Source of the DNA: JAAFJU01 sp043764895
Lineage (GTDB): Bacteria; Cyanobacteriota; Cyanobacteriia; Leptolyngbyales; Leptolyngbyaceae
Direction of reading: 5' to 3'
Assembly (NCBI GenBank): GCA_043764895.1
Contig: JAYUJY010000115.1
Span: 1 to 64,000, forward strand
DNA length: 64,000 bases
Part shown: in pieces, positions 1-7,469 of the stretch
Layout: every line of letters starts with the position of its first letter
Position numbering within the stretch: position 1 is the stretch's first letter
Made by a program: the position numbers and the translations under genes
The notes under the pieces: model-generated
What the model saw: only the letters and a program-made list of their open reading frames with translations
Database searches by the model: none
Told to the model about the DNA's origin: nothing

Positions 1-90
1 CCCTAAACATCCGGGTTGAAGAGACTGTAGGGGCATGGCCATGCCGTGCCCCAAACCCAACGGGATTTGGATACAGATCTTATTTACGCC
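1..90. repeat. Dispersed palindromic repeat, copy A (cut by window edge)
   Basis: It contains a hairpin-forming core (GGGGCATGGCCATGCCGTGCCCC) followed by AAACCCAACG and ends in CTTATTTACGCC, the terminal motif of the other copies. Positions 9-90 match the reverse complement of about 3100-3180 with one visible difference in some 82 bp, so the two copies are recent inverted duplicates. The left end lies outside the window. Confidence 0.85.
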
Positions 91-142
91 AGTACTAGCC
101 TGAGCCAGACTAATCCATCAAGAAATATATCAAAAAATACAT

Positions 143-177
143 TAAAAAAAAGTCCTCGTTATCCGGGGGCTTTTTTA
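143..177 (-). terminator. Rho-independent terminator of the 254-aa gene
   Basis: An A-run, a short GC-rich stem (GTCCTCG/CGGGGGC with one wobble) and a T-run lie 38 bp beyond the stop codon of the minus-strand gene that ends at 215. A- and T-runs on both sides make it potentially bidirectional. Confidence 0.75.
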
Positions 178-214
178 ATGATCTTTTCTAAGAATGTAGC
201 GGCCTAGAGAAATT

Positions 215-979
215 TTATTCGATCGATTTTCCGAGTTTTGTTAAGGATTTACCCAACGTCTTGATTGCGCCTTTGAATCCTCTGTTTGCCATGGAAGAAG
301 CCTCAGCGGTCTGTTCACCTAATTGGATTAACATCTCGCTAATATCAGAACCTTTGGCTTTGCCTCCTTTAAGGGCATCCTTTAATTTTTTGAGGTCTTT
401 CGCGATCGCCTTGAGATCATCTTCGTCAGACTTATGAAGCAAGTCAGTCCACCGATCGAGGTCTCCCATGGATGACTTAGAATCGATTTTCTTTACATCT
501 TGGTCAAGGGTCTCAACGAGTGAATCAAGTTCTTCAAGGTGATTGCGATCGTCTTCCTTGACTAAAGACATTCCGACCTTAGAAAGCTGTTTACTGAGGT
601 GTTTCAAAGACTTTTTAAGACCTTTATCAGCGTCAGCCGCCATGTCGCTAGTGAGCGTACCTAAATGGCTGAGGAGTTCGCCGACCTCATGGCCTGCATC
701 ATCCTGCTGTAGAAGCTTTTGCAACTCCTTAAGTCCAGTAGCAACCTCTTTAAAATCGGCTCCTTTCGTCTTCTGCACGAGGCTATGCCAGTCGTCTATT
801 AATGTGAATGCCGCATCGGGTGCAACCGAACTCACATCGTTTTCTAGCGCTTCTGAAAGGCTATCTAACTTTTCTAGAAGTTCAGAATGATCGTCTGCTC
901 CTGTACTTTTATCTGATTCTTTTTTGTCTGATTCTTTCGTTGCATCTTGTTTATGTTGAGACTGTTTTGTAGCTGCCAT
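215..979 (-). CDS. Helical charged protein with internal duplication, unknown function
   Basis: The 254-residue protein has no signal peptide or membrane segment. Residues 1-30 are a charged, low-complexity tail (ATKESDKKESDK). The rest is two related halves of about 105 residues: each starts with a leucine heptad segment (LLEKLDSLSEALENDV; HLEELDSLVETLDQDV), has a conserved Trp (DDWHSLV; DRWTDLL), and ends in a Lys-rich helix (KHLSKQLSKVGMSL; KTLGKSLTKLGKSI). It is therefore an ancestral duplication of an all-alpha, probably coiled-coil unit. It is monocistronic with its own terminator and reads divergently from the 77-aa gene. I recognise no family. A structural or stress-related helical protein is an inference from composition and from neighbours at 1561-3084. 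Confidence 0.75.
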   Translation of the reverse strand: MAATKQSQHKQDATKESDKKESDKSTGADDHSELLEKLDSLSEALENDVSSVAPDAAFTLIDDWHSLVQKTKGADFKEVATGLKELQKLLQQDDAGHEVGELLSHLGTLTSDMAADADKGLKKSLKHLSKQLSKVGMSLVKEDDRNHLEELDSLVETLDQDVKKIDSKSSMGDLDRWTDLLHKSDEDDLKAIAKDLKKLKDALKGGKAKGSDISEMLIQLGEQTAEASSMANRGFKGAIKTLGKSLTKLGKSIE

Positions 980-1241
980 TTTTTAGACCTATTACCCAAT
1001 GTCATTCATGTGCTCTCACACTATATAAAAAATGGGCTGAAGCTCTCTCGCCCTAAAGGGATAGGTGCTAGTCCTCTATCCAAGATAATAGATACATCAG
1101 ATGAGAGATAGAATAATCGCCAAAAATGCCTAACCTGTACACATACTTTGCATAGACATTTCGCGCGCAAACATTATCGCGGGCAAGTCCTTTGCATAGG
1201 AACTTTACACATAAACTTTATACAGGTGGAGGAAGAGATTT

Positions 1242-1475
1242 ATGTTCTTAAAATTTAAGCAAGACGCTAATTCAGTTGAGCTAGATGGTGCTTTGGTTGA
1301 GATCCAAGATGTTGAGATGCTGATTAATCCTAATGAGCACGACATTCTGGGGCGCATTCAGTCAGGAGAAGAAGAGCAGGATCCAACTACTTACGGAAAA
1401 GTAAATTTAACCTTCTTATCCGGAGAAAGTCTGCCGCGCTGTTGGATGGATGTCGATTATCGCAAGACCCCATAA
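1242..1475 (+). CDS. Small conserved-type protein, unknown function
   Basis: The 77-residue acidic protein has no signal peptide or membrane segment. The start is well supported by a strong ribosome binding site (GGTGGAGGAAGAG) just ahead of the ATG. It contains an acidic central stretch (SGEEEQDP) followed by a beta-type segment (YGKVNLTFLSG). I do not recognise the family. It sits between the divergent 254-aa gene and the co-directional lipoprotein gene 85 bp downstream, with which it could be co-transcribed. The 5' region (1130-1240) carries near-repeats of CTTTGCATAG, but I cannot assign an operator. Confidence 0.7.
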   Translation: MFLKFKQDANSVELDGALVEIQDVEMLINPNEHDILGRIQSGEEEQDPTTYGKVNLTFLSGESLPRCWMDVDYRKTP

Positions 1476-1560
1476 ATTCTTAGCTGCATCAACCTTAACC
1501 GTATCAACGTCTAGTTAGTTTCACCTCATTTTAACCCAGCTAAACCAACGGAGAATCATT

Positions 1561-2088
1561 ATGAATGGACTGAAGCAATGGGCAATAGACTTTAAGTTGA
1601 GTCGGATTGTCAGTACTTTTTTAGTCGGATTTCTGCTTTTACTGACGGTCGCGTGCAGTAACGCACCTAGTAATTCCGCAGGCAATCCATCCAGTATGTC
1701 AGCACCTTCATCGAAAACGGGTGTGCAGGCGCTTGAGAAAGAACTTTCCGACAAGACTCCAGAGACCCGAAGAGAAACCAATGTCTATGATTACGGTATT
1801 CCAGAGAATAAATCTAACGTTCAAGCCAAAACGCGTGAATTGGTAGATACGGCCAAACGAAAGGTTAACGAAAATCAGAGTCTTGAAGATCTACCCGATA
1901 AGGTCCGCAAGTCGGCTGAAGAGGCTCAAAGCAATATCTCTGAGGGACTAGAGAATCAAAAGAATGACCTAGTTAAAGGAACTAAAAGTGGGATGAAAAA
2001 TCTCAAGAAAAACTTAGACAAAGCTTCTAAGGAAATTCCCAACGTCGTCCAAGAAGCGGCAGAAAATGCTGCATCCGCAATCAAATAA
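1561..2088 (+). CDS. Lipoprotein with amphipathic helical C-terminus
   Basis: The 175-residue protein has a classic lipoprotein signal: basic N-terminus, hydrophobic core (residues 16-30) and lipobox LTVAC with the lipidated Cys at 32. A Ser/Asn/Pro linker follows. Residues about 85-175 are Lys/Glu/Ala-rich helix with repeated amphipathic segments (VRKSAEEAQSNISEGLENQK; MKNLKKNLDKASKEI), reminiscent of LEA-like or apolipoprotein-like helices. Small lipoproteins of this build are common in cyanobacteria and generally uncharacterised. The region between the two small genes and the ChaB-domain gene downstream looks like a stress-type gene set, but that is inference. A membrane-associated protective or envelope role is possible; no function is assigned. 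Confidence 0.75.
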   Translation: MNGLKQWAIDFKLSRIVSTFLVGFLLLLTVACSNAPSNSAGNPSSMSAPSSKTGVQALEKELSDKTPETRRETNVYDYGIPENKSNVQAKTRELVDTAKRKVNENQSLEDLPDKVRKSAEEAQSNISEGLENQKNDLVKGTKSGMKNLKKNLDKASKEIPNVVQEAAENAASAIK

Positions 2089-2307
2089 TAATTTGGCCCT
2101 AATGCTGGCTCAATATAGCTCCAGTTTATCCGATCGATCGGATAGTTGGCGGCTAAGTTAGCTACGGCGATCGATAGAGATGAGGGATTTAAAACTAGGT
2201 CTCGATCTCTATCGATGCATTGATTTATCACTTTAATATTGTCGGTATAACTGGCAGTAGCAATTGAATTTTCATCCAACGTACATCCAACGTAAAGGAG
2301 TTTTCCA

Positions 2308-3084
2308 ATGTCTCAGGTCATGTCTCAGCAATCTCAAGTAGAACGCACCATTTCATCTGTTTTTGAGACAGAGAGTCAGATTGATGATGTTGTGCGGCGC
2401 TTAATCGATCGAGGAATTCCAAAGGAAGATATCTCGGTAATGGGACGTAACTTCAAGTCTGAAACTCGAATTACAGGATTTATCTCCAAACGAGATGTGA
2501 TCTTGGGCGGGTTACGAAGTGGCGCTATTTTTGGGTCTTTGTTTGGATCATTCCTAAGTTTGCTCTCGGGCGTCGGGGTGTTATTCATTCCCTTTGTTGG
2601 ACCCATTGTCGCAGCAGGTCCGATCGGCGCTGTATTGCTCGGTGCAACGAGTGGTGCGCTGGCGGGGAGTGCTGGCGCAGGACTCGTCTCAGTTCTGACG
2701 GCTTTAGGAATGCCAGAAAAACAGGCGGCTCTCTATCAAACTAAGTTGGGAGCGGGCGAATTTGTCCTGATGCTGGAAGTGCCTGCCGATAGGACTGGGG
2801 AATACCAATTGCTCCTCGAAAGCGCAGGTGCGAAAGATATTCATACTTCTGACGCGCCCTTGCCACGAGCGTCGATCGAATGCAACGGTCCAGACGATCT
2901 TTCTCCTGAAGTTCGCAGCCATCTTTCGTCAGAGGCTCAAACCATTTTTGTCGATCGTTATTGTGCGGCTCTAAAAGAGACCCATGACAAAACGAAAGCA
3001 GAACAGATGGCTTGGACGACTGTTCAGGAGCAGTTTGATGAGGATGACCAAGGTGTTTGGTCAAAAGCAAAGGTCATGGCTTAG
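2308..3084 (+). CDS. GspM-like stress protein fused to a ChaB domain
   Basis: The 258-residue protein has three parts. Residues 10-60 resemble the general stress protein 17M-like fold (FETESQIDDVVRRLIDRGI, then ISVMGR). Residues 70-130 are Gly/Ala/Leu-rich and hydrophobic, able to form one or two membrane hairpins. Residues about 198-255 match ChaB: LSPEVRSHLSSEAQTIFVD, then AWTTVQEQF and a late VWSKAK. ChaB proteins are small partners of the cation antiporter ChaA in enterics; in cyanobacteria and phages the domain appears without ChaA. A good ribosome binding site (AAAGGAG) precedes the ATG. The gene converges on tsaD with a palindromic repeat between them. A role in osmotic, salt or general stress is inferred from the domains only. 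Confidence 0.75.
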   Translation: MSQVMSQQSQVERTISSVFETESQIDDVVRRLIDRGIPKEDISVMGRNFKSETRITGFISKRDVILGGLRSGAIFGSLFGSFLSLLSGVGVLFIPFVGPIVAAGPIGAVLLGATSGALAGSAGAGLVSVLTALGMPEKQAALYQTKLGAGEFVLMLEVPADRTGEYQLLLESAGAKDIHTSDAPLPRASIECNGPDDLSPEVRSHLSSEAQTIFVDRYCAALKETHDKTKAEQMAWTTVQEQFDEDDQGVWSKAKVMA

Positions 3085-3091
3085 GACTAGT

Positions 3092-3257
3092 AGTCTGCGG
3101 CGTAAATAAGACCTGTATCCAAATCCCGTTGGGTTTGGGGCACGGCATGGCCATGCCCCTACAGTCTCTTCAACCCGGATCTGTTGGGGCATGGCTCGCC
3201 GTGCCCCAAAACCTAACGAAGAAGTATTGAATCGCTGGGTTATTTAAGCCGCAGACT
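3092..3257. repeat. Complete palindromic MITE-like element, copy B
   Basis: This 166-bp element has 18-bp terminal inverted repeats (AGTCTGCGGCGTAAATAA at 3092-3109; TTATTTAAGCCGCAGACT at 3240-3257, 17/18 matching). Inside lie two inverted modules related to each other (CGTTGGGTTTGGGGCACGGC... and its mirror ending CCCCAAAACCTAACG). The whole element is thus an imperfect giant palindrome. It fills the gap between convergent genes and may double as a bidirectional terminator. No coding capacity is seen. Confidence 0.85.
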
Positions 3258-3270
3258 CGGTTTGGATAGA

Positions 3271-4323
3271 TTAGACGTAGAGATCCATGACCTGTGAAAC
3301 GGGCATCCTTGACTGTGCGCCTAACCTGAGGGACGATCGATGACCTCGATCGAAGTGCTCGGCGGCGGCGCACGCAATCATGGCGGCATTGTCCGTACAG
3401 TATTTGAGAGGGGGAAAGAGGACGCGGATGTGGTGAGGGATTGCGGCGAGAGTGAGCTGCGATCGTAAGCCTTGATTAGCGGCGACCCCTCCCCCGACGA
3501 CAATCGTGCTCAATCCATGATCCAAGGCACAGGCTATTGATCGTTTGGTGAGGGCTTTGGCAACGGTGTACTGAAAACTAGCCGCTAAGTCTGCGATCGG
3601 CAGTTCACATCCCGTTTCGGCACAGCTTATTTCCAGTGATTTGATCAGTCGCATCATGGCGGTTTTCAGGCCGCTAAAACTGGCATCGTAGCGGTGGTAG
3701 CCTCCCTCCGGCAACGACACACGTCCTTCAGGTAAGGGAAACGCTTTGGGATTTCCACTCGCGGCCAGTCGATCGATTTCTGGTCCGCCGGGATAGCCTA
3801 GCTTCATCAACCGCGCCACTTTATCAAAGGCCTCTCCCGCCGCATCATCCCGCGTCTGGCCCAAGATATCGTACTGGCCACAGTCCCGAACGTGAATCCA
3901 ACTGGTATGTCCGCCTGAAACCAGTAAGCAAAGAAATGGCGGTTTTAAGGTCGGTTCGCTGAGATAAGACGCATAGATATGGCCCTCCAAGTGATGGACG
4001 CCCAACAGCGGCTTCCCATAGATCATCGCGAGGGTCTTTGCGGCCATTAGCCCGACCAGGAGCGCACCGATGAGTCCGGGAGTGCAGGTGACGGCGATCG
4101 CATCAATCTCTGCCCAGGATAAGCCGGATTCGGTCAGGGCTTGCTCAATGGCAATATTGACCCCTTCGAGGTGTTGTCTGGAGGCAACCTCAGGGACGAC
4201 CCCGCCAAAAATCCGATGAATTTCGATTTGAGTGGCGACAATATTGCTGAGAACTTGACGATTCTTAACGATCGCCACCCCCGTTTCGTCACAACTTGTT
4301 TCAATTGCTAATATCGTTGCCAT
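3271..4323 (-). CDS. tsaD: tRNA N6-adenosine threonylcarbamoyltransferase TsaD
   Basis: TsaD transfers threonylcarbamoyl from TC-AMP to A37 of ANN-decoding tRNAs, working with TsaB and TsaE in the cytoplasm. The 350-residue length is typical. The N-terminal ILAIETSCDET motif, the metal-binding HHLEGH (His111 and His115), the SGGHT loop, and the late nucleotide-binding segments (VVGGGVAANQGLR, TDNAAMIA) are all visible. The ATG at 4323 directly precedes the invariant N-terminal strand. The gene stands alone, divergent from psaF, and ends 13 bp from repeat copy B. Confidence 0.97.
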   Translation of the reverse strand: MATILAIETSCDETGVAIVKNRQVLSNIVATQIEIHRIFGGVVPEVASRQHLEGVNIAIEQALTESGLSWAEIDAIAVTCTPGLIGALLVGLMAAKTLAMIYGKPLLGVHHLEGHIYASYLSEPTLKPPFLCLLVSGGHTSWIHVRDCGQYDILGQTRDDAAGEAFDKVARLMKLGYPGGPEIDRLAASGNPKAFPLPEGRVSLPEGGYHRYDASFSGLKTAMMRLIKSLEISCAETGCELPIADLAASFQYTVAKALTKRSIACALDHGLSTIVVGGGVAANQGLRSQLTLAAIPHHIRVLFPPLKYCTDNAAMIACAAAEHFDRGHRSSLRLGAQSRMPVSQVMDLYV

Positions 4324-4543
4324 TTGCTGGTAACTTTTGGATGGGAATTTCTGGATTTACTAAGCTTAAACCCTTATGGGACAAGTGAGGTACCGAACCC
4401 AACACTTTCGACTTTTCTATGCGATCGAGTTTCTCTAGTCTTGATTCATGGAAGTTGGAACGTTAAATCCTATTTGTTTAAGATCAGGCACGGCCACTCG
4501 GTTGTGCAAGTTCTGCAAACTGTAATTAAAGGGAAAGAACTCC

Positions 4544-5032
4544 ATGCGACGTTTGTTTGCGATCGTTCTAGCAGTAATGTTGTGGTTTGGTTTCGTGGAA
4601 ACGGCACCAGCTCAAGCTGCATATGACAATTTGACGCCTTGTGGTGAATCACAAGCGTTTGCTACACGGATGAAGGCTTCAACTAGCCCTACGGCTGCGC
4701 AACGCTATGAGCAGTACTCGAAAGCAGGTTTGCTGTGCGGACCAGAAGGACTGCCTCACCTGATTGTGGATAACCCAGCACACATGGGCGAATTCATTAT
4801 TCCGGGAATCTTGTTCCTCTACATCGCAGGCTGGATCGGCTGGGTCGGTCGTGCTTATCTTCAAGCCATCCAGAAGGGTCCTAACCCCGAAGCGAAGGAA
4901 ATCACGATCGATGTTCCTCTGGCCATTAAGTCCATGCTTAGTGGGTTTGCTTGGCCTTTGGCGGCATTCGGCGAAATTTCGACGGGTAAGCTGTCTGCGA
5001 AAGAGAACGAAATTACTGTTTCTCCTCGTTAG
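4544..5032 (+). CDS. psaF: Photosystem I reaction centre subunit III
   Basis: PsaF is the lumen-exposed subunit of photosystem I near the plastocyanin/cytochrome c6 docking side. The 162-residue precursor has a signal sequence (hydrophobic residues 4-18) with cleavage likely after APAQA, giving a mature start near YDNLTPC. Cys33 and Cys65 fit the conserved disulfide pair. The conserved LPHLIVD segment and the membrane helix FIIPGILFLYIAGWIGWVGR follow. It is co-transcribed with psaJ, 47 bp downstream, as in other cyanobacteria. The eukaryote-type Lys-rich N-terminal docking extension is absent, as expected. Confidence 0.98.
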   Translation: MRRLFAIVLAVMLWFGFVETAPAQAAYDNLTPCGESQAFATRMKASTSPTAAQRYEQYSKAGLLCGPEGLPHLIVDNPAHMGEFIIPGILFLYIAGWIGWVGRAYLQAIQKGPNPEAKEITIDVPLAIKSMLSGFAWPLAAFGEISTGKLSAKENEITVSPR

Positions 5033-5079
5033 ATTTTTTGGTCTGTTGAAAACCCGTTTTGTCTTTGGAGGCTTGTATC

Positions 5080-5196
5080 ATGACTCGTTATCTTTCTTCT
5101 GCTCCTGTTCTGATCATGGTTTTGTTGAGCTTTACAGCGGGTATTTTGATTGAACTCAATCGGTTTTTCCCGGATTTGCTCTCTCTCCCTCTGTAA
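5080..5196 (+). CDS. psaJ: Photosystem I subunit IX
   Basis: This 38-residue gene directly follows psaF. It encodes a single membrane helix (PVLIMVLLSFTAGILIELNR) ending FFPDLLSLPL, the standard PsaJ layout: stromal N-terminus beginning MTRYLSSAPV and a conserved Glu-Asn/Arg end of the helix. A GGAGGC ribosome binding site lies 12 bp before the ATG. PsaJ binds PsaF and stabilises it in photosystem I. The stop is followed within 40 bp by a strong terminator. Confidence 0.96.
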   Translation: MTRYLSSAPVLIMVLLSFTAGILIELNRFFPDLLSLPL

Positions 5197-5231
5197 GCTT
5201 TAGTGAGTTGCTTGAATTAGCCACTTAAATT

Positions 5232-5286
5232 AAAAACGATCGCACCTCCTTTAGCTCTAAAGCCTTAGGACGTGCGATCGTTTTTT
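5232..5286. terminator. Bidirectional terminator between psaJ and the cobalt-uptake unit
   Basis: A perfect 13-bp stem (AAAACGATCGCAC/GTGCGATCGTTTT) is flanked by A- and T-runs. It lies between the convergent psaFJ operon and the minus-strand gene ending at 5300. The stem is built around a CGATCG motif. Confidence 0.9.
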
Positions 5287-5299
5287 ATCGTTAGATGAA

Positions 5300-6502
5300 C
5301 TAAATTTGCGACAGGTTACGACGCTGTACCCAAAATCCCATCATCAGCCCGATCGCTAAAAGCCCTGTGAAATACCCCAAGCTAATGAGTCGAACAGTCA
5401 TCGGCGGAGCAATGCCCTCGACATCAATTTCGCGAGTAACTTGGAAGGGTTGGAACGATCGCTTTGAATTGGGCGCGGGTGACACATTCACTTGGATTTT
5501 GTGAGGCGCACCATCAAAGAACTGCTCTTGCCATGCAAGCGTTCCTGCTGGATTTGCAACCCCTTGATACGCAAAGGCAACCCAGTTATTTTCAAGCTGA
5601 ATCGACTGAACCCGAAAAATCGCATCGCCGATCGGTTGAGCCGTTTGGCTGTCAGTCAGTTTGGCCTGGAACGACGCGAGTTTACCGACCTGTGTGTGGG
5701 TATCGCCAGTCAGTTCTAGTGTCAATCCTTGGGACTGAATCAAACCGGAGAGGTCGGCTTTAGGCTGGGCTGCGTGATTAGCTGATTGATCGTGAGGAGC
5801 ACTGTCTTCGGATGCTGTGGCGAATTCAGCACTGATGTTGAAGAACATTAACGCCGTAATCGCAATCACGGTTACACCACTCAGCAACAACCGCACCTTG
5901 CGGGGAGCAATTTCGCCCGATCGCACCGTTCTCCGACTTCCAATAACCCAGCCGCCGCCAAACCCGATCGCCAGCAACATCGCGAGCAGGATTGGGAAGT
6001 ACATCAGCTTAAGCGAACTTTCAGGAACGCTTAAGTTTAACGTTTGAGCAATGGGAGTAAAGGCTCCGGCCACGACAGGCGTCACGTCTACCTTGAGCGC
6101 ATAGTTTCCGCGAATGGGGAACACCTGCTCCATCTGAAACTCGCCCGTCGGAGCATCGGCCACGAGATCCAACAGCGTCGTCCCTTCAACGATCGGAAAA
6201 TCAGTCGTGAACCACGGTGTCGGCGGCGGCGTCATCACTTCAACATGCACCCGCGCATTGTTTAGCGGTGCGCCCGAATCATCTTTGGCCTGAAACTTAA
6301 GCTGCACAGGAGCATTGTACTGTCCTGACCCAAGATAGGCGGTTGCTTCAGCTTCTAACGGTGAGGTTTGACTCATGGGCGGTTCGGTCGTCAGCGCAAT
6401 AGACGCTTGGGGCGACTGGGTAAACCCAATGACGGCATAACTAAAGATGCTGACGGCACACAGGGCACCCAGCAACGAAGACCATTTAAATTTTGATAAC
6501 AT
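5300..6502 (-). CDS. Membrane protein with two Ig-like (FixH/YtkA-like) domains, in B12-riboswitch unit
   Basis: The 400-residue protein has an N-terminal signal or anchor (residues 9-28), a first beta-rich extracytoplasmic domain (about 50-155; QLKFQAKDDSGAPLNNARV), two adjacent membrane helices (about 168-190 and 205-224), a second beta-rich domain (about 250-360; FQAKLTDSQTAQPIGDAIF), and a C-terminal helix (about 372-392). The beta domains resemble FixH/YtkA-type folds used in metal-handling membrane proteins. It starts 29 bp after cbtB and shares the cobalamin riboswitch, so cobalt or corrinoid uptake is the inferred role. It is not CbtA, which is a polytopic helical protein. His-rich text between the halves (APHDQSANHAAQ) could bind metal. 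No experimental family match is claimed. Confidence 0.75.
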   Translation of the reverse strand: MLSKFKWSSLLGALCAVSIFSYAVIGFTQSPQASIALTTEPPMSQTSPLEAEATAYLGSGQYNAPVQLKFQAKDDSGAPLNNARVHVEVMTPPPTPWFTTDFPIVEGTTLLDLVADAPTGEFQMEQVFPIRGNYALKVDVTPVVAGAFTPIAQTLNLSVPESSLKLMYFPILLAMLLAIGFGGGWVIGSRRTVRSGEIAPRKVRLLLSGVTVIAITALMFFNISAEFATASEDSAPHDQSANHAAQPKADLSGLIQSQGLTLELTGDTHTQVGKLASFQAKLTDSQTAQPIGDAIFRVQSIQLENNWVAFAYQGVANPAGTLAWQEQFFDGAPHKIQVNVSPAPNSKRSFQPFQVTREIDVEGIAPPMTVRLISLGYFTGLLAIGLMMGFWVQRRNLSQI

Positions 6503-6531
6503 GATGAGAAATTCCTGCGATCGTAAAAGGA

Positions 6532-6723
6532 CTAGTGACAGCTCACGCCGAGGGTGTGATGGCGAAGGGAATGCACGGCCCCGTGAACCGCAGGATAGGT
6601 GCTAAAAAACACCAGCCATATAATGAGTGACCACAGCACAACATAAAGAACAGCTTGCGCAGGCACGGATAAGACAAATTGCTCAGTCCGCTGCCAGGTT
6701 AACGTTTGGATGGATGATTTCAT
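6532..6723 (-). CDS. cbtB: CbtB-type cobalt transporter small subunit
   Basis: The 63-residue protein has one membrane helix (VLYVVLWSLIIWLVFFST) followed by a His-rich tail, VHGAVHSLRHHTLGVSCH. This matches the CbtB pattern of an N-in single helix and a terminal H-x3-H-x2-RH-x2-LG-x2-CH motif. I chose the ATG at 6723 because a GCGAGGT ribosome binding site lies 8 bp upstream. The upstream ATG at 6768 lies within the riboswitch. In known CbtAB systems, CbtB accompanies the polytopic CbtA under B12 riboswitch control; here a different membrane protein follows. Cobalt uptake for cobalamin synthesis is inferred from motif and riboswitch. Confidence 0.8.
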   Translation of the reverse strand: MKSSIQTLTWQRTEQFVLSVPAQAVLYVVLWSLIIWLVFFSTYPAVHGAVHSLRHHTLGVSCH

Positions 6724-6759
6724 TCTGTACCTCGCAGATGATTTAAAATGCACTCGATC

Positions 6760-6885
6760 GGCGGGCATTCTGACTCAGACAGTACAAAGACAACACTCGT
6801 ACTCTCCATTACAGTTGCGGGACAGCGCCGGATTCACACCGAACTTTCCCCGTTTCCTCTAGCGACAATGGGCTACCAGAACCGA
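6760..6885 (-). promoter_or_regulatory. Cobalamin (B12) riboswitch
   Basis: On the minus strand the conserved core is present: GGGGAAAGTTCGGTGTGAAT, CCGGCGCTGTCCCGC, then AACTGTAATGG, followed by the closing segment GAGTCAGAATGCCCGCC. These match the B12-box and flanking conserved blocks of the family. It ends about 37 bp before the cbtB start, over a gap able to hide or expose the ribosome binding site. Cobalamin binding should repress cbtB and the membrane-protein gene behind it. Confidence 0.93.
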
Positions 6886-6957
6886 TCGAACTCCTAGCTA
6901 ACGTACCATACTGAGGGTCTGCCATTGGGTTTACCAGAAATGGGGCAAAAAATAGGC

Positions 6958-6988
6958 AAAAAAATGGGACCGACGATCGTCAATCCCA
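6958..6988 (-). terminator. Terminator of the rbcLXS operon
   Basis: On the minus strand, TGGGA-TT-GACGATCGTC-GG-TCCCA forms a stem with a palindromic centre, followed by seven T. It lies about 70 bp beyond the rbcS stop and just before the riboswitch unit begins. Confidence 0.8.
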
Positions 6989-7056
6989 CTTCAAAAATTC
7001 AACTTAAATTCAATCTAAACGGGTCAGATCTAAATTTAAGCCTTACTCGCTAAACA

Positions 7057-7413
7057 TTAGTAGCGATAGCCGCCGCCGCTGTTGCTGCTTTGACCGGGCT
7101 TATGAACGATGAAGCTCATGACCTGGCATTGCTTGATGTTGTCAAATGCGACAACGCGGATGAAGGACTTCGGAAATTCCGATTTGCACTGTTGTACTTC
7201 AGACAGCACTTCTTGGGGAGAGCTACATTTGAACAAAGGCAGTTTCCACATCGTCCAGTAATACTGTTTCGGATCGGGATTTTCGTTGAATTCGATGCAA
7301 GGGAAATAGCCTTGTTCCATCGTGTACTCAATTTGACGAGCGATTTGCGCATCGGTCAAAGGAGGCAGGTAGGAAAAAGTCTCGTAGCGCTTCTCAAGAG
7401 GCAGAGTTTTCAT
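7057..7413 (-). CDS. rbcS: RuBisCO small subunit
   Basis: The 118-residue protein caps the L8 core of form I RuBisCO inside carboxysomes. The N-terminal KRYETFSYLPPLTDAQI, the YWTMWKLPLF segment, and the RVVAFDNIKQCQVMSF C-terminal strand are diagnostic. The C-terminal tail SSNSGGGYRY is slightly extended and Gly/Tyr-rich. It is the last gene of the operon, 56 bp after rbcX, and is followed by a terminator. Confidence 0.98.
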   Translation of the reverse strand: MKTLPLEKRYETFSYLPPLTDAQIARQIEYTMEQGYFPCIEFNENPDPKQYYWTMWKLPLFKCSSPQEVLSEVQQCKSEFPKSFIRVVAFDNIKQCQVMSFIVHKPGQSSNSGGGYRY

Positions 7414-7469
7414 GAGTTTTCTCAGTAATTAGTCGTTAAAAAATCAAGAGTAAAGAATTCAAAATCATC

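Noticed and set aside
1956..2279. 107-residue minus-strand ORF
   Set aside because: It overlaps the lipoprotein gene and the short gap behind it; no ribosome binding site or motif.
4324..4626. 100-residue plus-strand ORF overlapping psaF
   Set aside because: It overlaps psaF in another frame and has no conserved sequence; the psaF frame is certain.
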